NCBI GenBank assembly: GCA_034670265.1
Contig: JAXMNU010000001.1
Location: 620,001 to 684,000 of the forward strand
Origin: Halomarinibacterium sp034670265
Lineage (GTDB): Bacteria > Bacteroidota > Bacteroidia > Flavobacteriales > Flavobacteriaceae
Reading direction: 5' to 3'
Length of the DNA stretch: 64,000 nucleotides
Position 1 is the first letter of the stretch; the number at the start of each line of letters is the position of its first letter. The position numbers and the translations under genes are program-made. Of this stretch, positions 45,482 to 54,546 are shown piece by piece. The notes below the pieces were generated by a model. That model searched no databases, was not told the DNA's origin, and worked only from the letters and a program-made list of their open reading frames with translations.

Positions 45482-46123
45482 CTAATTCTTATCCTCCAAT
45501 AGCGGTACAAACCGAAACTCGCCATGTTCGGTTTTTTTAAACTCGGTGGCACTGTTACGTGTAAAGACCGTCATCATTTGTACATCATCACCTACAGGAA
45601 TCACTAACTTCCCTCCTACTTTTAACTGTGCTAGTAAAGGCTTGGGTACATAAGGAGCACCCGCTGTAACCACAATACCATTAAAAGGGGCGAATTCTGG
45701 TAAACCTTTGTAGCCATCTCCAAAAATCATTTTCTTAGGTCTGTATCCAATTTTAGGTAAAAATAAGCTGGTTTTTTTAAAAAGTTCGTTTTGGCGTTCT
45801 ATGGTATATACTGTTACCCCTATTTCTAGCAATACAGCACTCTGGTAGCCACTTCCTGTACCAATTTCAAGTACCGTATCGCCCTCTTTTACTTCCAAAA
45901 GCTCTGTTTGGCGTGCAACAGTATAGGGCTGTGAAATAGTTTGTTCTGCTGCAATAGGAAAAGCTTTATCTACATAAGCATGGTCTATAAAACCACTATC
46001 CATAAACCAATGGCGTGGAATCCTATTAATAGCTTCCAATACCGCTTCGTTAGTAATCCCTTTTTTCCGAAGGGTATCCACCAACTTTTTGCGCATGCCT
46101 TTATGTAGTGTAGTATCTTTCAT
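45482..46123 (-). CDS. pcm: Protein-L-isoaspartate O-methyltransferase
   Basis: A 213-residue enzyme that methylates isoaspartyl residues so that damaged proteins can be repaired. Motif I VLEIGTGSGYQSAVLLEIG (about residue 81), DGYKGLPEFAPFNGIVVTAGA and the C-terminal VIPVGDDVQMMTVF motif agree with the family. It is convergent with the methyltransferase. Confidence 0.93.
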   Translation of the reverse strand: MKDTTLHKGMRKKLVDTLRKKGITNEAVLEAINRIPRHWFMDSGFIDHAYVDKAFPIAAEQTISQPYTVARQTELLEVKEGDTVLEIGTGSGYQSAVLLEIGVTVYTIERQNELFKKTSLFLPKIGYRPKKMIFGDGYKGLPEFAPFNGIVVTAGAPYVPKPLLAQLKVGGKLVIPVGDDVQMMTVFTRNSATEFKKTEHGEFRFVPLLEDKN

Positions 46124-46185
46124 TCTAGGTGTATGCTTCTTTTAGGTGATTGAGTGGTCGCAAAGCGGTTGTATCAAAATCACCG

Positions 46186-46740
46186 CTATTCATTATTCAT
46201 TCTATTTCGCCATTCAGCTTTTGAAATTTCATAAAAATAGCAAGGAGAACCAAGACCTTCAAAAACTCCTATTTCTCGCATTCCAATTTTTTTATTTAAA
46301 ATCTTTACCGAAGCATCATTTGTAGTCATTGCCATAGCATTAATAGGATCAAAATCCAAATGAGCCACAGCATAGTCCATACAAGCCACCGCCGATTCGT
46401 ATGCATATCCCTTACCCCAAAATTCCTCTCTAAGTCGGTAGCCTAAATCAATAAAATGGGTATGACCGTTTACAGCTTCAATATTCAATTTAAAGCCCGT
46501 CCAACCAATAAAGTTGCCTGTTTCTTTTTCTACCATTGCCCAACGACCAATCCCAAGGTCTTCATATTGCTTTCTTACTTTAGCAATGATTTTGGAAGCT
46601 TCTTCAATAGTCTTTATTGGATTATTCCCTAAATACCGATGTACATTAGGATTACTATCCAATGCAAATATCCCATCTGCGTCGGTGGGTACTAACCCTC
46701 TAATACGTAATCGTGGTGTTTCAATAGTAGGTTGTTTCAT
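46186..46740 (-). CDS. GNAT family N-acetyltransferase
   Basis: A 184-residue acetyltransferase of the RimJ/RimL type. It shows TPRLRIRGLVPTDADGIFALDSNP at the N-terminus, YRLREEFWGKGYAYESAVACMDYAV with the acetyl-CoA motif A, and NDASVKILNKKIGMRE (motif B). The acceptor, a protein N-terminus or small molecule, is unknown. Confidence 0.88.
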   Translation of the reverse strand: MKQPTIETPRLRIRGLVPTDADGIFALDSNPNVHRYLGNNPIKTIEEASKIIAKVRKQYEDLGIGRWAMVEKETGNFIGWTGFKLNIEAVNGHTHFIDLGYRLREEFWGKGYAYESAVACMDYAVAHLDFDPINAMAMTTNDASVKILNKKIGMREIGVFEGLGSPCYFYEISKAEWRNRMNNE

Positions 46741-46795
46741 AGCAAAGGCTTCGAGACAAAGCTACTAAAACCCTTCGGTAATTTGAAAGGCTTCC

Positions 46796-46827
46796 TTCGT
46801 AATTTTCATTCAAAAAAAGTATCTTTG
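46796..46827 (+). promoter_or_regulatory. Possible promoter of the Gfo/Idh/MocA gene
   Basis: TTCG (46796-46799, weak -33), a 20-bp spacer and TATCTTTG (46820-46827) resemble the Bacteroidota consensus. The start is 16 bp downstream. Confidence 0.4.
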
Positions 46828-46843
46828 AAAAAAATCATTTTCC

Positions 46844-47812
46844 ATGCTAAAAGCAGGCGTTTTAGGTGCAGGTCACCTCGGAAAAATTCATCTGAAATTA
46901 CTCAATCAATCTACCCATTACGAACTAGTTGGTTTCTTTGATGCCGATACTGAAGCGGCAAAGCAAATTGAAGAAGAATTAGGCTATAAAAGCTTCCCAT
47001 CTATGGAAGCCCTCATTGATGCTTGCGATGTGGTAGATGTAGTTACCCCCACGATTTATCATTTCGATTGTGCTAAAAAAGTGGTGGAAGCAGGAAAGCA
47101 TTTATTTATCGAAAAACCCATCACCCAAACCGTTGAGGAAGCAGAAGAACTTTTAGCATTAGCTAAAAAACACGGTGTAAAAGGACAAGTGGGACATGTA
47201 GAGCGTTTTAATCCAGCTTTTATGGCGGTGAAAGATATGTTTGATAAGCCTATGTTTATTGAAGCTCATCGATTGGCAGAATTTAATCCGCGTGGGACCG
47301 ACGTTCCAGTGGTATTGGATTTAATGATTCACGATATCGATGCTATTTTAAGTGTTGTAAAAAGTAAGGTAAAAAGTATTAACGCCAGTGGTGTTTCAGT
47401 AATTTCAGAAACACCAGATATTGCCAATGCACGAATCGAATTCGAAAACGGTTGTGTTGCCAATTTAACTGCTAGCCGTATTTCAATGAAAAAAATGCGG
47501 AAAGCACGCTTTTTTCAGCGTGATGCCTACATCTCGGTAGATTTTTTGGAGAAGAAGTGTGAGGTTGTTAAAATGAAAAATGCCCCAAAAAAAGAAGATG
47601 ATTTTGCCATGGTGTTAACCAATGCCGAAGGAAAACGAAAGCAAATTTATTTTGATAACCCTAAAGTGAATAACAACAACGCTATTTTGGATGAGTTGGA
47701 ATCCTTTGCAGATGCAATCAATAATAATACTACTCCTATAGTAACATTGGAACAAGGCACAGAAGCCTTGCGAGTGGCACTTCAGATAATTAAAAATTTT
47801 AAAAGTTTATAA
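46844..47812 (+). CDS. Gfo/Idh/MocA family oxidoreductase
   Basis: A 322-residue NAD(P)-dependent oxidoreductase. The Rossmann fold shows GVLGAGHLGKIHL (residue 5 on) and LFIEKPITQTVEEAEEL, and the C-terminal domain a catalytic region HVERFNPAF and DLMIHDIDAI. It is often involved in sugar or inositol metabolism; the substrate is unknown. It is followed 6 bp later by the 3-hydroxyacyl-CoA dehydrogenase. Confidence 0.9.
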   Translation: MLKAGVLGAGHLGKIHLKLLNQSTHYELVGFFDADTEAAKQIEEELGYKSFPSMEALIDACDVVDVVTPTIYHFDCAKKVVEAGKHLFIEKPITQTVEEAEELLALAKKHGVKGQVGHVERFNPAFMAVKDMFDKPMFIEAHRLAEFNPRGTDVPVVLDLMIHDIDAILSVVKSKVKSINASGVSVISETPDIANARIEFENGCVANLTASRISMKKMRKARFFQRDAYISVDFLEKKCEVVKMKNAPKKEDDFAMVLTNAEGKRKQIYFDNPKVNNNNAILDELESFADAINNNTTPIVTLEQGTEALRVALQIIKNFKSL

Positions 47813-47818
47813 ATACGT

Positions 47819-48706
47819 ATGAAAAATGTAGCCGTCATTGGAGCTGGAACCATGGGTAACGGAATTGCCCACACTTTTGCTCAATTTGATTATAAAGTTC
47901 AACTTATCGATATTTCTCAAGCCTCTTTGGATAAAGGGATGGCAACCATCACCAAGAATTTGGATAGAATGGTGGCAAAAGAAGCCATCTCTGAAGCCGA
48001 TAAACAAAAAACACTAAAGAACATCACCACCTACACCAACCTCGAAGAAGGTGTAGAATATGCAAGTTTGGTGATTGAAGCGGCTACAGAAAATGTAGAT
48101 TTAAAGCTGAAAATCTTTAAAGACCTCAACAAGTTTTGCCCAGACGATACCATTTTGGCTTCCAACACCTCCTCCATTTCTATTACGCAGATTGCAGCGG
48201 TGACTTCTCGACCCGAAATGGTTATTGGCATGCACTTTATGAACCCAGTGCCTATTATGAAGTTGGTAGAAATTATAAAGGGCTATAATACCAGTCCAGA
48301 AACTTATAAAACGGTTGAAGAAATTTCTAAAAAACTAAATAAAGTTCCTGTAGAGGTAAATGATTATCCTGGCTTTGTGGCAAACCGAATCTTAATGCCA
48401 ATGATTAACGAAGCTATTGAAACGTTGTATAATGGCGTGGCTGGGGTTGAAGAGATAGATACCGTTATGAAGCTCGGAATGGCACATCCTATGGGACCGC
48501 TTCAATTAGCCGATTTTATTGGGTTAGACGTATGCCTCTCTATTTTGAAAGTCATGTACGACGGCTTTAAAAACCCAAAATACGCACCGTGTCCATTGTT
48601 AGTTAATATGGTCATGGCGGGTAAATTAGGTATAAAAAGCGGCGAAGGTTTCTATGATTATTCCGAAAGCAGAAAAGCAGAAAAAGTAGCAAAGATGTTT
48701 TCATAA
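47819..48706 (+). CDS. 3-hydroxybutyryl-CoA dehydrogenase
   Basis: A 295-residue NAD-dependent 3-hydroxyacyl-CoA dehydrogenase: NAD-binding VAVIGAGTMGNGIAHTFA at the N-terminus, NTSSISITQIAAVTSRP, and catalytic MHFMNPVPIMKLVEIIKG. It interconverts acetoacetyl-CoA and 3-hydroxybutyryl-CoA in fatty-acid or branched-chain metabolism. It is 1 bp before the DUF1015 gene. Confidence 0.94.
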   Translation: MKNVAVIGAGTMGNGIAHTFAQFDYKVQLIDISQASLDKGMATITKNLDRMVAKEAISEADKQKTLKNITTYTNLEEGVEYASLVIEAATENVDLKLKIFKDLNKFCPDDTILASNTSSISITQIAAVTSRPEMVIGMHFMNPVPIMKLVEIIKGYNTSPETYKTVEEISKKLNKVPVEVNDYPGFVANRILMPMINEAIETLYNGVAGVEEIDTVMKLGMAHPMGPLQLADFIGLDVCLSILKVMYDGFKNPKYAPCPLLVNMVMAGKLGIKSGEGFYDYSESRKAEKVAKMFS

Positions 48707-48707
48707 T

Positions 48708-49946
48708 ATGCCAAAAATCACTCCTTTTAAAGCGGTTCGCCCTACACGTGACAAAGTAAGTTTACTTGCCTCACGTTCTTATGAGAGTTATACCCAGGAG
48801 CAATTGGAATCGCGTTTACGAGACAATCCTTTTTCATTTTTACACATTGTAAATCCGGGATTTAAATATCATAAAGAAATTACTGGCGAAGCTCGGTATC
48901 AATTGGTGAAAAATCGCTATCAAGAATTTAAAGAAGATGGTGTTTTTATGCAAGAAGAGAAACCTAGCTTTTATGTTTACAAAATTGTAAATCGAGAAGA
49001 AAATGTTTTCCATGGCATCGTTGCTGCAGCAAGTGTAGAAGATTATGAAAAAGACATCATCAAAAAACACGAAGACACACTTGCACAAAAAGAAGTACTT
49101 TTTAAAGAATACCTCAAGACTGTTGGCTTTAACGCCGAAGCGGTACTCCTCACCTATCCCGATAATGATGAGCTAAATGCTATCCTTGAAAAAGTAATGG
49201 AAACTCGTGCCGAATATGAATTTACAACCACCTATCGCGATACCCATTATGTTTGGGGCGTTGATGACCCAAAAACCCTTAAAATCATAGAAAATATTTT
49301 TAAGAAAATAGATTCTGTATATATTGCGGATGGGCATCATCGATCGGCATCGTCGTATCTCTTAGCGAAGGAGCTTCAGTCTGAAAATAAAAATCATTCG
49401 GGCAAGGAAAAATATAATTTCTTTATGAGCTATCTTATTCCTGAAAGTGAGTTAAAGATTTTTGAATTCAATCGCTTGGTAAAAGGTTTAAATGGCTTAA
49501 GCAAAGAAGAGTTTTTAATTCAGTTGGATACTGTTTTCAGAATAGATAAACGGGGGGTTGATTATTACAAACCTTCAAAAAAACATCATTTTAGTATGTA
49601 TTTGGATGGCGACTTTTATTCTTTATACCTTCGGAAAGACAAATACAATTTCAAAAATGCCTTAGAAGCATTGGACACCTTCATCTTGTATTCTTCAGTC
49701 TTAAAGCCTATATTAGGCATTGAAGATCCTCGACATGACAACCGCATTGCCTATTCACACGGAAAGCGGGATTTGGCGTATGTAAAATCGCAAGTAGATT
49801 CGGGTGAATTTACAGTGGGCTTTGGATTAGTGCCCATTACTATTGAAGAGATGAAGCAAGTTGCGGACGAAGGATTAACGATGCCACCCAAAAGCACCTA
49901 CATTGAACCCAAGCTGAGAAGTGGCGTAACGATTTATGAGTTTTAG
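48708..49946 (+). CDS. DUF1015 family protein
   Basis: A 412-residue protein of the DUF1015 family: it shows PFKAVRPTRDKVSLLASRSYE at the start, a middle segment with YIADGHHRSASSYLL and the C-terminal MPPKSTYIEPKLRSGVTIYEF. Family function is unsettled, and other genomes sometimes place it beside serine biosynthesis genes; none are seen here. It is contiguous with YggS. Confidence 0.9.
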   Translation: MPKITPFKAVRPTRDKVSLLASRSYESYTQEQLESRLRDNPFSFLHIVNPGFKYHKEITGEARYQLVKNRYQEFKEDGVFMQEEKPSFYVYKIVNREENVFHGIVAAASVEDYEKDIIKKHEDTLAQKEVLFKEYLKTVGFNAEAVLLTYPDNDELNAILEKVMETRAEYEFTTTYRDTHYVWGVDDPKTLKIIENIFKKIDSVYIADGHHRSASSYLLAKELQSENKNHSGKEKYNFFMSYLIPESELKIFEFNRLVKGLNGLSKEEFLIQLDTVFRIDKRGVDYYKPSKKHHFSMYLDGDFYSLYLRKDKYNFKNALEALDTFILYSSVLKPILGIEDPRHDNRIAYSHGKRDLAYVKSQVDSGEFTVGFGLVPITIEEMKQVADEGLTMPPKSTYIEPKLRSGVTIYEF

Positions 49947-50600
49947 ATGAGCATTTCAGAAAATATTACAAATCTTAAAAAAGAAATTCCTAGCCACGTA
50001 ATCTTAGTGGCTGTTTCCAAAACCAAACCCGTTCGAGAAATAATGGAAGCCTATCATACGGGACACCGAATTTTTGGTGAAAATAAAATTCAGGAAATGG
50101 TCGAGAAATGGGAGCAAATGCCCAAAGATATAGAATGGCATATGATTGGCCATGTACAAACTAACAAAGTGAAGTATATGGCGGAGTTTGTAAGTTTAGT
50201 TCACGCAGTGGATAGTTTAAAACTGCTGAAAGAAATAAACAAACAAGCCAAAAAGCACAATCGTGTTGTATCGTGTTTGCTTCAAATAAAAATAGCTGAA
50301 GAGGATAGCAAATTTGGAATGACGGAAGCAGATGCTTTAGCATTATTGAATAACGCTTCAGTTAAAGAATTTAAACAAGTAAAGATTGTTGGTTTAATGG
50401 GGATGGCAACATTTACTGATGACGAAGCGCAATTAAATTCAGAATTCTTAAGATTAAAAAAGTTTTTTGAAACCCATAAAACAGCATACGGATTTAAAAC
50501 GTTATCTATGGGAATGAGTGGAGATTATAAACTTGCCATTGAAAACGGAAGTACGATGATTCGAGTGGGAAGCTCCATTTTTGGGGAACGAAATTATTAA
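49947..50600 (+). CDS. YggS/PROSC pyridoxal-phosphate homeostasis protein
   Basis: A 217-residue PLP-binding barrel protein with VAVSKTKPV (the PLP-linked Lys near residue 26), GHRIFGENKIQEMVEKW, HMIGHVQTNKV and LSMGMSGDY. It is a conserved factor in vitamin B6 homeostasis, without known enzymatic activity. The start directly follows the DUF1015 stop. Confidence 0.94.
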   Translation: MSISENITNLKKEIPSHVILVAVSKTKPVREIMEAYHTGHRIFGENKIQEMVEKWEQMPKDIEWHMIGHVQTNKVKYMAEFVSLVHAVDSLKLLKEINKQAKKHNRVVSCLLQIKIAEEDSKFGMTEADALALLNNASVKEFKQVKIVGLMGMATFTDDEAQLNSEFLRLKKFFETHKTAYGFKTLSMGMSGDYKLAIENGSTMIRVGSSIFGERNY

Positions 50601-50623
50601 TTGAAAGTAGGTAAAGGCATTAG

Positions 50624-52003
50624 ATGTACGCAATTTTAGATATAGAAACCACGGGAGGAAAATACAATGAAGAGGGAATTACCGAAATTGCCATTTATCG
50701 CTTCGATGGACATAACATTGTAGACCAATTTATCAGTCTTATTAATCCAGAGCGAAGCATTCAGCCTTTTGTAGTAAATCTTACAGGTATTAATAATGAA
50801 ATGCTTAGGAACGCCCCAAAATTTTATGAGGTTGCTAAACGCATTATTGAAATTACCGATGGAGCTGTTATTGTTGCCCATAATGCTCAATTTGACAACA
50901 GAATTCTCACAACAGAATTTGACCGTTTAGGCTATGAGTTTGAGAAAGACACACTTTGTACCGTAGAGCTTTCAAAAAAATTGATTCCTGATAAAGATTC
51001 GTATAGTTTAGGAAAATTAACGCGTTCCTTAGGTATACCAATAAGTGATAGACATCGCGCACAGGGTGATGCAATGGCAACGGTAAGTTTATTTAAAATG
51101 TTATTGGCTCGAGATACCGCTAAGGAAATTATTCAAAAAATGGTTCGGAAAGATCCGAAGCGCCAACTGGAACCAAAACTACTCGATCTTATTGAAAACG
51201 CTCCTACTGAGACGGGTGTGTATTATATGCATCGAAGTGATGGATCTATTATGTATATTGGAAAAAGTAAGAATATTAAAAAAAGGCTCATTCAGCATTT
51301 TACCAATGACAATAGAAAGTCGAAGAAAATTCAGCTAGAAGTTTCCGAAGTGACGTTTGAAAAAACAGGAAGTGAACTAATAGCTTTATTGAAGGAAAGT
51401 GAAGAAATAAAGAGAAATAAGCCTCTTTATAATCGCGCCTTACGAAGAACGTTGTTTCAATACCAGCTTTCCAGTTTTACAGATGAAAAGGGATATATCA
51501 ATTTAAAGATAGACAAAGCCGATAGCCGAAAGAAAGCAGTAACCACTTTTACGAACTATCAGCAAGCCAAATCAACCCTATATCGAATTACAGAAACACA
51601 TCAACTTTGCCAAAAGCTCACTGGGCTCTATGAAACAAAAACAAGTTGTTTTCTGCATAGTATTAAAGAGTGTTATGGTGCATGTATCGAAGAAGAACCG
51701 GCAGAAGAATATAATAATCGTGTAAAAGCCTTTTTAGAAAATAATAGCTACGCCAATAAGCATATGCTCATTATAGATAAGGGAAGGGATGTAGACGAAC
51801 GTTCGGCTATTTTAATAGAAAATGGTAAGTATATTGGTTTTGGATTCTTCAATTTAAATTATCAAATAAATAACCCTGAAGTACTAAAATCTATCATTAA
51901 TCCTATGCAAGATAATAGGGACTCACAACATATTATACAGTCCTATCTTAGGAAAAATAAAGTCTTGAAAATAGTTAATTTAGCTCCAGATACGGTAGAT
52001 TAA
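50624..52003 (+). CDS. DnaQ-like 3'-5' exonuclease fused to GIY-YIG nuclease
   Basis: A 459-residue two-domain nuclease. The N-terminal DEDDh exonuclease (DIETTG at residues 6-11; H144 and D149 in HRAQGD) resembles DNA polymerase III epsilon. The middle domain is a GIY-YIG nuclease (GVYYM at 198-202, YIGKSKNIKKRLIQH from residue 211) like Cho or UvrC N-terminal. The C-terminal half (IETKTSCFLHSIKECYGACIEEE) shares the UvrC-type Cys region. It may act in DNA repair excision. The architecture is known in Bacteroidota. Confidence 0.9.
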   Translation: MYAILDIETTGGKYNEEGITEIAIYRFDGHNIVDQFISLINPERSIQPFVVNLTGINNEMLRNAPKFYEVAKRIIEITDGAVIVAHNAQFDNRILTTEFDRLGYEFEKDTLCTVELSKKLIPDKDSYSLGKLTRSLGIPISDRHRAQGDAMATVSLFKMLLARDTAKEIIQKMVRKDPKRQLEPKLLDLIENAPTETGVYYMHRSDGSIMYIGKSKNIKKRLIQHFTNDNRKSKKIQLEVSEVTFEKTGSELIALLKESEEIKRNKPLYNRALRRTLFQYQLSSFTDEKGYINLKIDKADSRKKAVTTFTNYQQAKSTLYRITETHQLCQKLTGLYETKTSCFLHSIKECYGACIEEEPAEEYNNRVKAFLENNSYANKHMLIIDKGRDVDERSAILIENGKYIGFGFFNLNYQINNPEVLKSIINPMQDNRDSQHIIQSYLRKNKVLKIVNLAPDTVD

Positions 52004-52039
52004 GTAAACTTACGTATTTTTAGTATCTAAAAACACACT

Positions 52040-52870
52040 TTGAAAATTAAGTTACCAGATGTTTGGCGTGATAAAATTCACGATGTAATTTATGAAGCCG
52101 ATACCCCAAAGGGTAAGATATTTGATTTAGTACTGCTTTCTCTTATTCTGCTAAGTGTCATTTTTGTTATGCTGGAAAGCGTCCAGTCAATTGATCAAAA
52201 ATTCCACAAAGTACTTTATATAGGTGAATGGGTTATTACCATATTTTTTAGTATTGAATATATTTTACGCATTCTTACGGTAAAAAAGCCTTGGAATTAT
52301 GTTTTCAGTTTTTATGGAATAGTTGATTTTCTTTCAACCATCCCATTATATCTTTCATTTATTCTTGTAGGAAGTAACTACTTACTTACTGTAAGAGCAT
52401 TAAGATTGCTTCGAGTTTTTAGAATTTTAAAAGTGACTAGATATATTGGTGAGTCCAATAAGTTAAAAATTGCATTACTTCAAAGTCGTGCTAAAATTTT
52501 AATTTTTCTATTTACTGTTATAATTGTTTCTATTATTGCTGGAACGCTAATGTATCTTGTTGAGGGACCTGAACACGGGTTTACTAATATTCCACATAGT
52601 ATTTATTGGTGTATTGTAACACTTACAACTGTAGGGTATGGGGATATCTCTCCAGGAACACCACTCGGGCAATTTATAGCATCTGTTATTATGGTATTGG
52701 GGTATGGTATAATTGCTGTACCTACTGGAATTGTTACAGCCGAAATGACAAGAGGTAAAGTCGTGGTAGACTTAAATACACAGGTTTGTTCCAACTGCAA
52801 TGAGAGCAAGCATAGAGACGGAGCTAAATTTTGTCATAAATGTGGTGAGAATTTAAATGTAGAGAATTAA
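52040..52870 (+). CDS. Voltage-gated-type potassium channel with C-terminal zinc ribbon
   Basis: A 276-residue ion transporter with a TTG start. It has six membrane helices, an S4-like segment with Arg spaced by three (R119, R122, R125, R128), a pore filter TVGYGD (residues 197-202) and, after the last helix, CxxC...CxxC (Cys 250, 253, 265, 268), a zinc-ribbon finger. Transport of K+ across the inner membrane is expected. The ribbon may serve in assembly or regulation. It is followed 1 bp later by miaA. Confidence 0.9.
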   Translation: MKIKLPDVWRDKIHDVIYEADTPKGKIFDLVLLSLILLSVIFVMLESVQSIDQKFHKVLYIGEWVITIFFSIEYILRILTVKKPWNYVFSFYGIVDFLSTIPLYLSFILVGSNYLLTVRALRLLRVFRILKVTRYIGESNKLKIALLQSRAKILIFLFTVIIVSIIAGTLMYLVEGPEHGFTNIPHSIYWCIVTLTTVGYGDISPGTPLGQFIASVIMVLGYGIIAVPTGIVTAEMTRGKVVVDLNTQVCSNCNESKHRDGAKFCHKCGENLNVEN

Positions 52871-52871
52871 A

Positions 52872-53789
52872 ATGTCTGCCTTTAAATCTTTACTCATTTG
52901 CGTTGTAGGCCCTACGGCAATAGGTAAAACAGCTCTCTCCATAGAATTAGCTAAAGCATTTAATACCGAAATCATTTCGGCAGATTCCCGTCAGTTCTAT
53001 AAAGAAATGACCATTGGAACTGCTGTTCCTTCAAAAGAAGAATTATTTCAAGCTCCACACCATTTTATTCAGAATAAAAGTATTTCTGAAAACTATAGTG
53101 TAGGTGATTTTGAAAGAGATACGATTGCATTACTGAAAATCCTTTTTAAAAAATACAACATCGTTATCATGGTAGGTGGATCTGGGATGTATGTTGATGC
53201 AGTAGTAAATGGACTTGATAACTTTCCTGAAGTGCCCAAAGATGTTAGAAAACAACTCAAAGCCGAGTTTGAAAATAATGGAATTGAAATACTCCAAGAA
53301 GAATTAAAAAAAGTTGATCCCAAATATTTTGAGGAGGTAGACATTAATAACCATCAAAGAGTTATTCGTGCATTAGAAGTTTGCAGAGCCACAGGGAAAC
53401 CCTTCTCTTCTTTTAGAAAGAAAAAAAAGACACAAAGAGATTTTGAAACACTTTATATTGGATTACAGGCAGAAAGAGCTATTGTGTATGAGCGAATTAA
53501 TAAACGAGTAGATATCATGATAAAGGACGGCTTGGTACAAGAAGCTGAAAAATTGAAAGAATTTAAAGACTTAAATGCACTTCAGACTGTGGGATATCGA
53601 GAATTGTTTGATTACTTCGAAGGAAAACTAATACTTGAAGACGCAATTTCAGAAATAAAGAAAAACACACGTCGGTTTTCGAAAAGACAAAATACGTGGT
53701 TCAAAAAAAATCCAAATATCCATTGGTTTAATTATGAAACAAACCCATCAGAAATTATAGATTTCATAAAAAAAGCCCAGTCCCAGTAA
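52872..53789 (+). CDS. miaA: tRNA dimethylallyltransferase
   Basis: A 305-residue enzyme that adds a dimethylallyl group to A37 of tRNAs that read codons beginning with U. It shows the P-loop GPTAIGKTALS (residues 12-22), ISADSRQFYKEM, GGSGMYVDAV and QTVGYRELFDYFEG. The start is 1 bp after the channel gene. Its last codons lie in a terminator hairpin. Confidence 0.95.
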   Translation: MSAFKSLLICVVGPTAIGKTALSIELAKAFNTEIISADSRQFYKEMTIGTAVPSKEELFQAPHHFIQNKSISENYSVGDFERDTIALLKILFKKYNIVIMVGGSGMYVDAVVNGLDNFPEVPKDVRKQLKAEFENNGIEILQEELKKVDPKYFEEVDINNHQRVIRALEVCRATGKPFSSFRKKKKTQRDFETLYIGLQAERAIVYERINKRVDIMIKDGLVQEAEKLKEFKDLNALQTVGYRELFDYFEGKLILEDAISEIKKNTRRFSKRQNTWFKKNPNIHWFNYETNPSEIIDFIKKAQSQ

Positions 53790-53801
53790 AGGGAAGGGCT
53801 T
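53773..53801 (-). terminator. Terminator after the two-component operon
   Basis: AAGCCC (53773-53778) pairs with GGGCTT (53796-53801), with an inner TCCC/GGGA pairing. Read on the minus strand it ends in a T run, so it serves the response regulator transcript. It overlaps the last codons and stop of the plus-strand miaA. Confidence 0.6.
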
Positions 53802-53826
53802 ATATTACACTTAATATGTTAAATAA

Positions 53827-54543
53827 TTATAGGTCTACTTCGCTTTTTACGACTAAGCGGAAACCTTCACCATGGATGTTGATAATTTCTACATCATCAT
53901 CTTTACTTAGATACTTTCTAAGCTTGGCGATATACACGTCCATACTTCTTGAAGTAAAGTAATTATCATCTCTCCATATCTTTGTTAACGCTAATTCACG
54001 AGGCATTAAATCGTTTTTATGCAGTGCTAAAAGTCGCAATAAATCGTTCTCTTTTGGAGATAATTTAATTGGAGACTCACCTTTGTACGTTAGAAAACGA
54101 AGCTTAGAGTTAAGCTGGAAGTTTCCAACAGTAAAATCAAATTGTTTACTATCTGCAATCGAGTCGGTCGATTTTCTTTGAACAATTGCTTTAATTTTCA
54201 TTAAAAGCACTTCACTGTCAAAAGGTTTATTAAGGTAGTCGTCTGCGCCTACCTTGTATCCTTTAATGACATCTTCTTTCATAGCTTTTGCCGTAAGAAA
54301 GATAATTGGTACTTCTTGATTTTTCTCTCTTATCTCTTTTGCCAAAGTGAAGCCATCTTTGTATGGCATCATAACATCCAGGATGCAAAGATCGTAATCA
54401 TCTTTTTTAAATTTTTCGAAACCTTCCATACCGTTTTTTGCATGTGTAACGGTATAGTCGTTCATTGTTAGGTAATCTTTGAGAACCGTCCCAAAGTTTG
54501 GATCATCTTCTACTAATAAAATTTTCTTGTTTACAGTTTCCAT
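53827..54543 (-). CDS. OmpR-type response regulator (RprY-like)
   Basis: A 238-residue response regulator. The receiver domain shows LLVEDDPNFGTVL, phosphoacceptor Asp 56 (CILDVMMP) and K109 region FLTAKAM. The C-terminal winged-helix domain shows SPKENDLLRLLALH and YIAKLRKYL for DNA binding. It overlaps nothing and is the downstream partner of the histidine kinase, 3 bp apart. RprX/RprY-like systems in Bacteroidota act in stress and redox responses; the regulon here is unknown. Confidence 0.93.
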   Translation of the reverse strand: METVNKKILLVEDDPNFGTVLKDYLTMNDYTVTHAKNGMEGFEKFKKDDYDLCILDVMMPYKDGFTLAKEIREKNQEVPIIFLTAKAMKEDVIKGYKVGADDYLNKPFDSEVLLMKIKAIVQRKSTDSIADSKQFDFTVGNFQLNSKLRFLTYKGESPIKLSPKENDLLRLLALHKNDLMPRELALTKIWRDDNYFTSRSMDVYIAKLRKYLSKDDDVEIINIHGEGFRLVVKSEVDL

Positions 54544-54546
54544 ATT

